A stretch of 64,000 nucleotides of DNA from Acanthosepion esculentum (taxonomy: Eukaryota > Mollusca > Cephalopoda > Sepiida > Sepiidae): assembly GCA_964036315.1 (NCBI GenBank), contig OZ038482.1, forward strand, positions 11,628,698 to 11,692,697. Direction: 5' to 3'. Below are positions 1 through 13,897 of this stretch, piece by piece. A program made the translations under genes and the position numbers. The notes beneath the pieces were generated by a model that had not been told where the DNA came from, did no database searches, and saw only the letters and a program-made list of their open reading frames with translations. Position 1 is the first letter of the stretch, and every line of letters begins with the position of its first letter.

Positions 1-3000
1 CTTGACAGCTATAATATGAGAATAATCCAGAACTGGGAGCAAACTGCCTCCAGATGAATAGAAAATGAATTATTTTAATTAATGTGAGCCCCATTGGATA
101 GCCTAAAGAGCTACATAATGAAACTTATCTGAATTTTGATGAATCGAGTGCAGAGAAGAATTAGACCAGAAGGGATACGGTTTGGTTAATAACACTGCAA
201 CAAGGAATGGGATATTTATGTTCAGAGTGATATTAAAAAAAGCAGTACAAATGTGGGGGAACATATACCTATGTTTCATAGAGCATGTAAAAGTGCTTGA
301 TAGCATAAAACACAACTATTTGAACTGCTAGGAAAGCTTGACAGGTATAATATGAGAATAATCGAGAACTGGGAGCAAACTGCCTCCAGATGAATAGAAA
401 ATGAATTATTTTAATTAATGTGAGCCCCATTGGATAGCCTAAAGAGCTACATAATGAAACTTATCTGAATTTTGATGAATCGAGTGCAGAGAAGAATTAG
501 ACCAGAAATAGGACAAGAAGGGATACGGTTTGGTTAATAACACTGCAACAAGGAATGGGATATTTATGTTCAGAGTGATATTAAAAAAAGCAGTACAAAT
601 GTGGGGGAACATATACCTATGTTTCATAGAGTATGTAAAAGTGCTTGATGGGGTAGAACACAAAGAACTATTTGAACTGCTAGGAAAGCTTGACAAGTAT
701 AATATGAGAATAATCCAGAACTGGGAGCAAACTGCCTCCAGATAAATAGAAAATGAATTATTTTAATTAATGTGAGCCCCATTGGATAGCCTAAAGAGCT
801 ACATAATGAAACTTATCTGAATTTTGATGAATCGAGTGCAGAGAAGAATTAGACCAGAAATAGGACAAGAAGGGATACGGTTTGGTTAATAACACTGCAA
901 CAAGGAATGGGATATTTATGTTCAGAATGATATTAAAAAAAGCAGTACAAATGTGGGGGAACATATACCTATGTTTCATAGAGTATGTAAAAGTGCTTGA
1001 TAGCATAAAACACAACTATTTGAACTGCTAGGAAAGCTTGACAGGTATAATATGAGAATAATCCAGAACTGGGAGCAAACTGCCTCCAGATGAATAGAAA
1101 ATGAATTATTTTAATTAATGTGAGCCCCATTGGATAGCCTAAAGAGCTACATAATGAAACTTATCTGAATTTTGATGAATCGAGTGCAGAAAAGAATTAG
1201 ACCAGAAATAGGACAAGAAGGGATACGGTTTGGTTAATAACACTGCAACAAGGAATGGGATATTTATGTTCAGAGTGATATTAAAAAAAGCAGTACAAAT
1301 GTGGGGGAACATATACCTATGTTTCATAGAGTATGTAAAAGTGCTTGATGGGGTAGAACACAAAGAACTATTTGAACTGCTAGGAAAGCTTGACAAGTAT
1401 AATATGAGAATAATCCAGAACTGGGAGCAAACTGCCTCCAGATGAATAGAAAATGAATTATTTTAATTAATGTGAGCCCCATTGGATAGCCTAAAGAGCT
1501 ACATAATGAAACTTATCTGAATTTTGATGAATCGAGTGCAGAGAAGAATTAGACCAGAAATAGGACAAGAAGGGATACGGTTTGGTTAATGACACTGCAA
1601 CAAGGAATGGGATATTTATGTTCAGAGTGATATTAAAAAAAGCAGTACAAATGTGGGGGAACATATACCTATGTTTCATAGAGTATGTAAAAGTGCTTGA
1701 TGGGGTAGAAGACAAAGAACTATTTGAACTGCTAGGAAAGCTTGACAAGTATAATATGAGAATAATCCAGAACTGGGAGCAAACTGCCTCCAGATGAATA
1801 GAAAATGAATTATTTTAATTAATGTGAGCCCCATTGGATAGCCTAAAGAGCTACATAATGAAACTTATCTGAATTTTGATGAATCGAGTGCAGAGAAGAA
1901 TTAGACCAGAAATAGGACAAGAAGGGATAGGGTTTGGTTAATGACACTGCAACAAGGAATGGGATATTTATGTTCAGAGTGATATTAAAAAAAAGCAGTA
2001 CAAATGTGGGGGAACATATACCTATTTTTCATAGAGTATGTAAAAGTGCTTGATGGGGTAGAAGACAAAGAACTATTTGAACTGCTAGGAAAGCTTGACA
2101 AGTATAATATGAGAATAATCCAGAACTGGGAGCAAACTGCCTCCAGATGAATAGAAAATGAATTATTTTAATTAATGTGAGCCCCATTGGATAGCCTAAA
2201 GAGCTACATAATGAAACTTATCTGAATTTTGATGAATCGAGTGCAGAGAAGAATTAGACCAGAAATAGGACAAGAAGGGATACGGTTTGGTTAATGACAC
2301 TGCAACAAGGAATGGGATATTTATGTTCAGAGTGATATTAAAAAAAGCAGTACAAATGTGGGGGAACATATACCTATGTTTCATAGAGTATGTAAAAGTG
2401 CTTGATGGGGTAGAAGACAAAGAACTATTTGAACTGCTAGGAAAGCTTGACAAGTATAATATGAGAATAATCCAGAACTGGGAGCAAACTGCCTCCAGAT
2501 GAATAGAAAATGAATTATTTTAATTAATGTGAGCCCCATTGGATAGCCTAAAGAGCTACATAATGAAACTTATCTGAATTTTGATGAATCGAGTGCAGAG
2601 AAGAATTAGACCAGAAATAGGACAAGAAGGGATACGGTTTGGTTAATGACACTGCAACAAGGAATGGGATATTTATGTTCAGAGTGATATTAAAAAAAAG
2701 CAGTACAAATGTGGGGGAACATATACCTATGTTTCATAGAGTATGTAAAAGTGCTTGATGGGGTAGAACACAAAGAACTATTTGAACTGCTAGGAAAGCT
2801 TGACAAGTATAATATGAGAATAATCCAGAACTGGGAGCAAACTGCCTCCAGATGAATAGAAAATGAATTATTTTAATTAATGTGAGCGCCATTGGATAGC
2901 CTAAAGAGCTACATAATGAAACTTATCTGAATTTTGATGAATCGAGTGCAGAGAAGAATTAGACCAGAAATAGGACAAGAAGGGATACGGTTTGGTTAAT

Positions 3001-6000
3001 GACACTGCAACAAGGAATGGGATATTTATGTTCAGAGTGATATTAAAAAAAGCAGTACAAATGTGGGGGAACATATACCTATGTTTCATAGAGTATGTAA
3101 AAGTGCTTGATGGGGTAGAACACAAAGAACTATTTGAACTGCTAGGAAAGCTTGACAAGTATAATATGAGAATAATCCAGAACTGGGAGCAAACTGCCTC
3201 CAGATGAATAGAAAATGAATTATTTTAATTAATGTGAGCCCCATTGGATAGCCTAAAGAGCTACATAATGAAACTTATCTGAATTTTGATGAATCGAGTG
3301 CAGAGAAGAATTAGACCAGAAATAGGACAAGAAGGGATACGGTTTGGTTAATGACACTGCAACAAGGAATGGGATATTTATGTTCAGAGTGATATTTAAA
3401 AAAGCAGTACAAATGTGGGGGAACATATACCTATGTTTCATAGAGTATGTAAAAGTGCTTGATGGGGTAGAACACAAAGAACTATTTGAACTGCTAGGAA
3501 AGCTTGACAAGTATAATATGAGAATAATCCAGAACTGGGAGCAAACTGCCTCCAGATGAATAGAAAATTAATTATTTTAATTAATGTGAGCGCCATTGGA
3601 TAGCCTAAAGAGCTACATAATGAAACTTATCTGAATTTTGATGAATCGAGTGCAGAGAAGAATTAGACCAGAAATAGGACAAGAAGGGATAGGGTTTGGT
3701 TAATGACACTGCAACAAGGAATGGGATATTTATGTTCAGAGTGATATTAAAAAAAGCAGTACAAATGTGGGGGAACATATACCTATGTTTCATAGAGTAT
3801 GTAAAAGTGCTTGATGGGGTAGAACACAAAGAACTATTTGAACTGCTAGGAAAGCTTGACAAGTATAATATGAGAATAATCCAGAACTGGGAGCAAACTG
3901 CCTCCAGATGAATAGAAAATGAATTATTTTAATTAATGTGAGCCCCATTGGATAGCCTAAAGAGCTACATAATGAAACTTATCTGAATTTTGATGAATCG
4001 AGTGCAGAGAAGAATTAGACCAGAAATAGGACAAGAAGGGATACGGTTTGGTTAATGACACTGCAACAAGGAATGGGATATTTATGTTCAGAGTGATATT
4101 AAAAAAAGCAGTACAAATGTGGGGGAACATATACCTATGTTTCATAGAGTATGTAAAAGTGCTTGATGGGGTAGAACACAAAGAACTATTTGAACTGCTA
4201 GGAAAGCTTGACAAGTATAATATGAGAATAATCCAGAACTGGGAGCAAACTGCCTCCAGATGAATAGAAAATGAATTATTTTAATTAATGTGAGCCCCAT
4301 TGGATAGCCTAAAGAGCTACATAATGAAACTTATCTGAATTTTGATGAATCGAGTGCAGAGAAGAATTAGACCAGAAATAGGACAAGAAGGGATAGGGTT
4401 TGGTTAATGACACTGCAACAAGGAATGGGATATTTATGTTCAGAGTGATATTAAAAAAAGCAGTACAAATGTGGGGGAACATATACCTATGTTTCATAGA
4501 GTATGTAAAAGTGCTTGATGGGGTAGAACACAAAGAACTATTTGAACTGTAGGAAAGCTTGACAAGTATAATATGAGAATAATCCAGAACTGGGAGCAAA
4601 CTGCCTCCAGATGAATAGAAAATGAATTATTTTAATTAATGTGAGCCCCATTGGATAGCCTAAAGAGCTACATAATGAAACTTATCTGAATTATGATGAA
4701 TCGAGTGCAGAGAAGAATTAGACCAGAAATAGGACAAGAAGGGATACGGTTTGGTTAATGACACTGCAACAAGGAATGGGATATTTATGTTCAGAGTGAT
4801 ATTAAAAAAAGCAGTACAAATGTGGGGGAACATATACCTATGTTTCATAGAGTATGTAAAAGTGCTTGATGGGGTAGAACACAAAGAACTATTTGAACTG
4901 CTAGGAAAGCTTGACAAGTATAATATGAGAATAATCCAGAACTGGGAGCAAACTGCCTCCAGATGAATAGAAAATTAATTATTTTAATTAATGTGAGCGC
5001 CATTGGATAGCCTAAAGAGCTACATAATGAAACTTATCTGAATTTTGATGAATCGAGTGCAGAGAAGAATTAGACCAGAAATAGGACAAGAAGGGATACG
5101 GTTTGGTTAATGACACTGCAACAAGGAATGGGATATTTATGTTCAGAGTGATATTAAAAAAAGCAGTACAAATGTGGGGGAACATATACCTATGTTTCAT
5201 AGAGTATGTAAAAGTGCTTGATGGGGTAGAACACAAAGAACTATTTGAACTGCTAGGAAAGCTTGACAAGTATAATATGAGAATAATCCAGAACTGGGAG
5301 CAAACTGCCTCCAGATGAATAGAAAATGAATTATTTTAATTAATGTGAGCCCCATTGGATAGCCTAAAGAGCTACATAATGAAACTTATCTGAATTTTGA
5401 TGACTCGAGTGCAGAGAAGAATTAGACCAGAAATAGGACAAGAAGGGATACGGTTTGGTTAATGACACTGCAACAAGGAATGGGATATCTATGTTCAGAG
5501 TGATATTAAAAAAAGCAGTACAAATGTGGGGGAACATATACCTATGTTTCATAGAGTATGTAAAAGTGCTTGATGGGGTAGAACACAAAGAATTATTTGA
5601 ACTGCTAGGAAAGCTTGACACGTATAATATGAGAATAATCCAAAACTGGGAGCAAACTGCCTCCAGATGAATAGAAAATGAATTATTTTAATTAATGTGA
5701 GCCCCATTGGATAGCCTAAAGAGCTACATAATGAAACTTATCTGAATTTTGATGAATCGAGTGCAGAGAAGAATTAGACCAGAAATAGGACAAGAAGGGA
5801 TACGGTTTGGTTAATGACACTGCAACAAGGAATGGGATATTTATGTTCAGAGTGATATTAAAAAAAGCAGTACAAATGTGGGGGAACATATACCTATGTT
5901 TCATAGAGTATGTAAAAGTGCTTGATGGGGTAGAACACAAAGAACTATTTGAACTGCTAGGAAAGCTTGACAAGTATAATATGAGAATAATCCAGAACTG

Positions 6001-9000
6001 GGAGCAAACTGCCTCCAGATGAATAGAAAATGAATTATTTTAATTAATGTGAGCCCCATTGGATAGCCTAAAGAGCTACATAATGAAACTTATCTGAATT
6101 ATGATGAATCGAGTGCAGAGAAGAATTAGACCAGAAATAGGACAAGAAGGGATACGGTTTGGTTAATGACACTGCAACAAGGAATGGGATATTTATGTTC
6201 AGAGTGATATTAAAAAAAGCAGTACAAATGTGGGGGAACATATACCTATGTTTCATAGAGTATGTAAAAGTGCTTGATGGGGTAGAACACAAAGAACTAT
6301 TTGAACTGCTAGGAAAGCTTGACAAGTATAATGTGAGAATAATCCAGAACTGGGAGCAAACTGCCTCCAGATGAATAGAAAATGAATTATTTTAATTAAT
6401 GTGAGCCCCATTGGATAGCCTAAAGAGCTACATAATGAAACTTATCTGAATTTTGATGAATCGAGTGCAGAGAAGAATTAGACCAGAAATAGGACAAGAA
6501 GGGATACGGTTTGGTTAATGACACTGCAACAAGGAATGGGATATTTATGTTCAGAGTGATATTAAAAAAAGCAGTACAAATGTGGGGTAACATATACCTA
6601 TGTTTCATAGAGTATGTAAAAGTGCTTGATGGGGTAGAACACAAAGAACTATTTGAACTGCTAGGAAAGCTTGACAAGTATAATATGAGAATAATCCAGA
6701 ACTGGGAGCAAACTGCCTCCAGATGAATAGAAAATGAATTATTTTAATTAATGTGAGCCCCATTGGATAGCCTAAAGAGCTACATAATGAAACTTATCTG
6801 AATTTTGATGAATCGAGTGCAGAGAAGAATTAGACCAGAAATAGGACAAGAAGGGATACGGTTTGGTTAATGACACTGCAACAAGGAATGGGATATTTAT
6901 GTTCAGAGTGATATTAAAAAAAGCAGTACAAATGTGGGGGAACATATACCTATGTTTCATAGAGTATGTAAAAGTGCTTGATGGGGTAGAAGACAAAGAA
7001 CTATTTGAACTGCTAGGAAAGCTTGACAAGTATAATATGAGAATAATCCAGAACTGGGAGCAAACTGCCTCCAGATGAATAGAAAATGAATTATTTTAAT
7101 TAATGTGAGCCCCATTGGATAGCCTAAAGAGCTACATAATGAAACTTATCTGAATTTTGATGAATCGAGTGCAGAGAAGAATTAGACCAGAAATAGGACA
7201 AGAAGGGATACGGTTTGGTTAATGACACTGCAACAAGGAATGGGATATCTATGTTCAGAGTGATATTAAAAAAAGCAGTACAAATGTGGGGGAACATATA
7301 CCTATGTTTCATAGAGTATGTAAAAGTGCTTGATGGGGTAGAACACAAAGAACTATTTGAACTGCTAGGAAAGCTTGACAAGTATAATATGAGAATAATC
7401 CAGAACTGGGAGCAAACTGCCTCCAGATGAATAGAAAATGAATTATTTTAATTAATGTGAGCCCCATTGGATAGCCTAAAGAGCTACATAATGAAACTTA
7501 TCTGAATTTTGATGAATCGAGTGCAGAGAAGAATTAGACCAGAAATAGGACAAGAAGGGATACGGTTTGGTTAATGACACTGCAACAAGGAATGGGATAT
7601 TTATGTTCAGAGTGATATTAAAAAAAGCAGTACAAATGTGGGGTAACATATACCTATGTTTCATAGAGTATGTAAAAGTGCTTGATGGGGTAGAACACAA
7701 AGAACTATTTGAACTGCTAGGAAAGCTTGACAAGTATAATATGAGAATAATCCAGAACTGGGAGCAAACTGCCTCCTGATGAATAGAAAATGAATTATTT
7801 TAATTAATGTGAGCCCCATTGGATAGCCTAAAGAGCTACATAATGAAACTTATCTGAATTTTGATGAATCGAGTGCAGAGAAGAATTAGACCAGAAATAG
7901 GACAAGAAGGGATACGGTTTGGTTAATGACACTGCAACAAGGAATGGGATATTTATGTTCAGAGTGATATTAAAAAAAGCAGTACAAATGTGGGGGAACA
8001 TATACCTATGTTTCATAGAGTATGTAAAAGTGCTTGATGGGGTAGAAGACAAAGAACTATTTGAACTGCTAGGAAAGCTTGACAGGTATAATATGAGAAT
8101 AATCCAGAACTGGGAGCAAACTGCCTCCAGATGAATAGAAAATGAATTATTTTAATTAATGTGAGCCCCATTGGATAGCCTAAAGAGCTACATAATGAAA
8201 CTTATCTGAATTTTGATGAATCGAGTGCAGAGAAGAATTAGACCAGAAATAGGACAAGAAGGGATACGGTTTGGTTAATGACACTGCAACAAGGAATGGG
8301 ATATTTATGTTCAGAGTGATATTAAAAAAAGCAGTACAAATGTGGGGGAACATATACCTATGTTTCATAGAGTATGTAAAAGTGCTTGATGGGGTAGAAC
8401 ACAAAGAACTATTTGAACTGCTAGGAAAGCTTGACAAGTATAATATGAGAATAATCCAGAACTGGGAGCAAACTGCCTCCAGATGAATAGAAAATGAATT
8501 ATTTTAATTAATGTGAGCCCCATTGGATAGCCTAAAGAGCTACATAATGAAACTTATCTGAATTTTGATGAATCGAGTGCAGAGAAGAATTAGACCAGAA
8601 ATAGGACAAGAAGGGATACGGTTTGGTTAATGACACTGCAACAAGGAATGGGATATTTATGTTCAGAGTGATATTAAAAAAAGCAGTACAAATGTGGGGG
8701 AACATATACCTATGTTTCATAGAGTATGTAAAAGTGCTTGATGGGGTAGAAGACAAAGAACTATTTGAACTGCTAGGAAAGCTTGACAAGTATAATATGA
8801 GAATAATCCAGAACTGGGAGCAAACTGCCTCCAGATGAATAGAAAATGAATTATTTTAATTAATGTGAGCCCCATTGGATAGCCTAAAGAGCTACATAAT
8901 GAAACTTATCTGAATTTTGATGAATCGAGTGCAGAGAAGAATTAGACCAGAAATAGGACAAGAAGGGATAGGGTTTGGTTAATGACACTGCAACAAGGAA

Positions 9001-12000
9001 TGGGATATTTATGTTCAGAGTGATATTAAAAAAAGCAGTACAAATGTGGGGGAACATATACCTATGTTTCATAGAGTATGTAAAAGTGCTTGATGGGGTA
9101 GAAGACAAAGAACTATTTGAACTGCTAGGAAAGCTTGACAAGTATAATATGAGAATAATCCAGAACTGGGAGCAAACTGCCTCCAGATGAATAGAAAATG
9201 AATTATTTTAATTAATGTGAGCCCCATTGGATAGCCTAAAGAGCTACATAATGAAACTTATCTGAATTTTGATGAATCGAGTGCAGAGAAGAATTAGACC
9301 AGAAATAGGACAAGAAGGGATACGGTTTGGTTAATGACACTGCAACAAGGAATGGGATATTTATGTTCAGAGTGATATTAAAAAAAGCAGTACAAATGTG
9401 GGGGAACATATACCTATGTTTCATAGAGTATGTAAAAGTGCTTGATGGGGTAGAAGACAAAGAACTATTTGAACTGCTAGGAAAGCTTGACAAGTATAAT
9501 ATGAGAATAATCCAGAACTGGGAGCAAACTGCCTCCAGATGAATAGAAAATGAATTATTTTAATTAATGTGAGCCCCATTGGATAGCCTAAAGAGCTACA
9601 TAATGAAACTTATCTGAATTTTGATGAATCGAGTGCAGAGAAGAATTAGACCAGAAATAGGACAAGAAGGGATAGGGCTTGGTTAATGACACTGCAACAA
9701 GGAATGGGATATTTATGTTCAGAGTGATATTAAAAAAAGCAGTACAAATGTGGGGGAACATATACCTATGTTTCATAGAGTATGTAAAAGTGCTTGATGG
9801 GGTAGAAGACAAAGAACTATTTGAACTGCTAGGAAAGCTTGACAAGTATAATATGAGAATAATCCAGAACTGGGAGCAAACTGCCTCCAGATGAATAGAA
9901 AATGAATTATTTTAATTAATGTGAGCCCCATTGGATAGCCTAAAGAGCTATATAATGAAACTTATCTGAATTTTGATGAATCGAGTGCAGAGAAGAATTA
10001 GACCAGAAATAGGACAAGAAGGGATACGGTTTGGTTAATGACACTGCAACAAGGAATGGGATATTTATTTTCAGAGTGATATTAAAAAAAGCAGTACAAA
10101 TGTGGGGGAACATATACCTATGTTTCATAGAGTATGTAAAAGTGCTTGATGGGGTAGAAGACAAAGAACTATTTGAACTGCTAGGAAAGCTTGACAAGTA
10201 TAATATGAGAATAATCCAGAACTGGGAGCAAACTGCCTCCAGATGAATAGAAAATGAATTATTTTAATTAATGTGAGCCCCATTGGATAGCCTAAAGAGC
10301 TACATAATGAAACTTATCTGAATTTTGATGAATCGAGTGCAGAGAAGAATTAGACCAGAAATAGGACAAGAAGGGATACGGTTTGGTTAATGACACTGCA
10401 ACAAGGAATGGGATATTTATGTTCAGAGTGATATTAAAAAAAGCAGTACAAATGTGGGGGAACATATACCTATGTTTCATAGAGTATGTAAAAGTGCTTG
10501 ATGGGGTAGAAGACAAAGAACTATTTGAACTGCTAGGAAAGCTTGACAAGTATAATATGAGAATAATCCAGAACTGGGAGCAAACTGCCTCCAGATGAAT
10601 AGAAAATGAATTATTTTAATTAATGTGAGCCCCATTGGATAGCCTAAAGAGCTACATAATGAAACTTATCTGAATTTTGATGAATCGAGTGCAGAGAAGA
10701 ATTAGACCAGAAATAGGACAAGAAGGGATAGGGTTTGGTTAATGACACTGCAACAAGGAATGGGATATTTATGTTCAGAGTGATATTAAAAAAAGCAGTA
10801 CAAATGTGGGGGAACATATACCTATGTTTCATAGAGTATGTAAAAGTGCTTGATGGGGTAGAAGACAAAGAACTATTTGAACTGCTAGGAAAGCTTGACA
10901 AGTATAATATGAGAATAATCCAGAACTGGGAGCAAACTGCCTCCAGATGAATAGAAAATGAATTATTTTAATTAATGTGAGCCCCATTGGATAGCCTAAA
11001 GAGCTACATAATGAAACTTATCTGAATTTTGATGAATCGAGTGCAGAGAAGAATTAGACCAGAAATAGGACAAGAAGGGATACGGTTTGGTTAATGACAC
11101 TGCAACAAGGAATGGGATATTTATGTTCAGAGTGATATTAAAAAAAGCAGTACAAATGTGGGGGAACATATACCTATGTTTCATAGAGTATGTAAAAGTG
11201 CTTGATGGGGTAGAACACAAAGAACTATTTGAACTGCTAGGAAAGCTTGACAAGTATAATATGAGAATAATCCAGAACTGGGAGCAAACTGCCTCCAGAT
11301 GAATAGAAAATGAATTATTTTAATTAATGTGAGCCCCATTGGATAGCCTAAAGAGCTACATAATGAAACTTATCTGAATTTTGATGAATCGAGTGCAGAG
11401 AAGAATTAGACCAGAAATAGGACAAGAAGGGATACGGTTTGGTTAATGACACTGCAACAAGGAATGGGATATTTATGTTCAGAGTGATATTAAAAAAAGC
11501 AGTACAAATGTGGGGGAACATATACCTATGTTTCATAGAGTATGTAAAAGTGCTTGATGGGGTAGAACACAAAGAACTATTTGAACTGCTAGGAAAGCTT
11601 GACAAGTATAATATGAGAATAATCCAGAACTGGGAGCAAACTGCCTCCAGATGAATAGAAAATGAATTATTTTAATTAATGTGAGCGCCATTGGATAGCC
11701 TAAAGAGCTACATAATGAAACTTATCTGAATTTTGATGAATCGAGTGCAGAGAAGAATTAGACCAGAAATAGGACAAGAAGGGATACGGTTTGGTTAATG
11801 ACACTGCAACAAGGAATGGGATATTTATGTTCAGAGTGATATTAAAAAAAGCAGTACAAATGTGGGGGAACATATACCTATGTTTCATAGAGTATGTAAA
11901 AGTGCTTGATGGGGTAGAACACAAAGAACTATTTGAACTGCTAGGAAAGCTTGACAAGTATAATATGAGAATAATCCAGAACTGGGAGCAAACTGCCTCC

Positions 12001-13775
12001 AGATGAATAGAAAATGAATTATTTTAATTAATGTGAGCCCCATTGGATAGCCTAAAGAGCTACATAATGAAACTTATCTGAATTTTGATGAATCGAGTGC
12101 AGAGAAGAATTAGACCAGAAATAGGACAAGAAGGGATACGGTTTGGTTAATGACACTGCAACAAGGAATGGGATATTTATGTTCAGAGTGATATTAAAAA
12201 AAGCAGTACAAATGTGGGGGAACATATACCTATGTTTCATAGAGTATGTAAAAGTGCTTGATGGGGTAGAACACAAAGAACTATTTGAACTGCTAGGAAA
12301 GCTTGACAAGTATAATATGAGAATAATCCAGAACTGGGAGCAAACTGCCTCCAGATGAATAGAAAATGAATTATTTTAATTAATGTGAGCGCCATTGGAT
12401 AGCCTAAAGAGCTACATAATGAAACTTATCTGAATTTTGATGAATCGAGTGCAGAGAAGAATTAGACCAGAAATAGGACAAGAAGGGATAGGGCTTGGTT
12501 AATGACACTGCAACAAGGAATGGGATATTTATGTTCAGAGTGATATTAAAAAAAGCAGTACAAATGTGGGGGAACATATACCTATGTTTCATAGAGTATG
12601 TAAAAGTGCTTGATAGGATAAAACACAACTATTTGAACTGCTGGGAAAGCTTGACAAGTATAATATGAGAATAATCCAGAACTGGGAGCAAACTGCCTCC
12701 AGATGAATAGAAAATGAATTATTTTAATTAATGTGAGCGCCATTGGATAGCCTAAAGAGCTACATAATGAAACTTATCTGAATTTTGATGAATCGAGTGC
12801 AGAGAAGAATTAGACCAGAAATAGGACAAGAAGGGATACGGTTTGGTTAATAACACTGCAACAAGGAATGGGATATTTATGTTCAGAATGATATTAAAAA
12901 AAGCAGTACAAATGTGGGGGAACATATACCTATGTTTCATAGAGTATGTAAAAGTGCTTGATGGGGTAGAACACAAAGAACTATTTGAACTGCTAGGAAA
13001 GCTTGACAAGTATAATATGAGAATAATCCAGAACTGGGAGCAAACTGCCTCCAGATGAATAGAAAATGAATTATTTTAATTAATGTGAGCCCCATTGGAT
13101 AGCCTAAAGAGCTACATAATGAAACTTATCTGAATTTTGATGAATCGAGTGCAGAGAAGAATTAGACCAGAAATAGGACAAGAAGGGATACGGTTTGGTT
13201 AATAACACTGCAACAAGGAATGGGATATTTATGTTCAGAGTGATATTAAAAAAAGCAGTACAAATGTGGGGGAACATATACCTATGTTTCATAGTGTATG
13301 TAAAAGTGCTTGATGGGGTAGAACACAAAGAACTATTTGAACTGCTAGGAAAGCTTGACAAGTATAATATGAGAATAATCCAGAACTGGGAGCAAACTGC
13401 CTCCAGATGAATAGAAAATGAATTATTTTAATTAATGTGAGCCCCATTGGATAGCCTAAAGAGCTACATAATGAAACTTATCTGAATTTTGATGAATCGA
13501 GTGCAGAGAAGAATTAGACCAGAAATAGGACAAGAAGGGATACGGTTTGGTTAATAACACTGCAACAAGGAATGGGATATTTATGTTCAGAGTGATATTA
13601 AAAAAAGCAGTACAAATGTGGGGGAACATATACCTATGTTTCATAGAGTATGTAAAAGTGCTTGATGGGGTAGAAGACAAAGAACTATTTGAACTGCTAG
13701 GAAAGCTTGACAGGTATGATATGAGAATAACCCAGAACTGGGAGCAAACTTCCTGCAGACTGATAGAAAATAGAC
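1..13775 (+). repeat. 352-bp satellite array, 39 monomers, derived from a LINE reverse transcriptase
   Basis: Head-to-tail copies start at 182, 530, 882, 1230, 1582, 1934, 2287, 2639, 2992, 3344 and then every 352 bp (351 once, 348 once) to 13547, counting from the codon before VN(D/N)TATRN. Each monomer has one AAGCTT site. Copies differ by only a few bases. Three copies (182, 882, 12495) carry a 4-bp-shorter variant; 1934 and 2639 have one extra A in the A-run; 4400 lacks one base. The array runs off the left edge. On the right it diverges from consensus after about 13755. The monomer aligns base for base in long stretches with the LINE RT at 29965-30300 in this window, so it is a fragment of that element plus about 20 bp of junction. 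Confidence 0.97.
3696..3911 (+). pseudogene. representative satellite ORF: reverse transcriptase motif-A fragment (71 aa)
   Basis: This stands for the same reading frame in 33 of the 39 monomers; the six others are broken by indels. It reads through the RT segment around motif A. Residues YLCFIEYVKVLD align with YLCFLDYTKAFD in the copy at 30124-30315, followed by HKELFELL and IIQN. The motif-A catalytic Asp (FxDY) is Glu in the satellite, so no polymerase activity is expected. The frame opens on a non-ATG codon and ends at TGA before the monomer ends. The period of 352 is not a multiple of 3, so monomers cannot fuse into one long protein. Near identity among copies is explained by array homogenisation and is not evidence of a working protein. 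Confidence 0.8.
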
Positions 13776-13855
13776 TTTGCAATAGAGCTGCCTTGTTTAA
13801 GAAACTTGTATCACAATCTTCAATGGACATCCCTATAATTATGACCTTGTGCTAG
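13547..13855 (+). pseudogene. terminal satellite monomer with extended RT-derived ORF
   Basis: The last monomer keeps the RT frame but diverges after LDRYDMRITQNWEQT, where the usual TGA becomes a sense codon, so the frame runs on 30 residues into flanking DNA. It carries AATAAC (VNN) rather than the AATGAC (VND) typical of internal monomers, like the other edge copies. The extension resembles nothing I recognise, and I regard it as the array boundary rather than a gene. Confidence 0.6.
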
Positions 13856-13897
13856 ACAAAGTTAAGCTGAGAAAGATAGTCCTAGATCTTTACTTTA

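Noticed and set aside
439..13830. 85-codon minus-strand frames repeated in nearly every satellite monomer
   Set aside because: They are antisense to the RT-derived frame, overlap it fully, and exist only because the monomers are nearly identical. The peptide matches no family.
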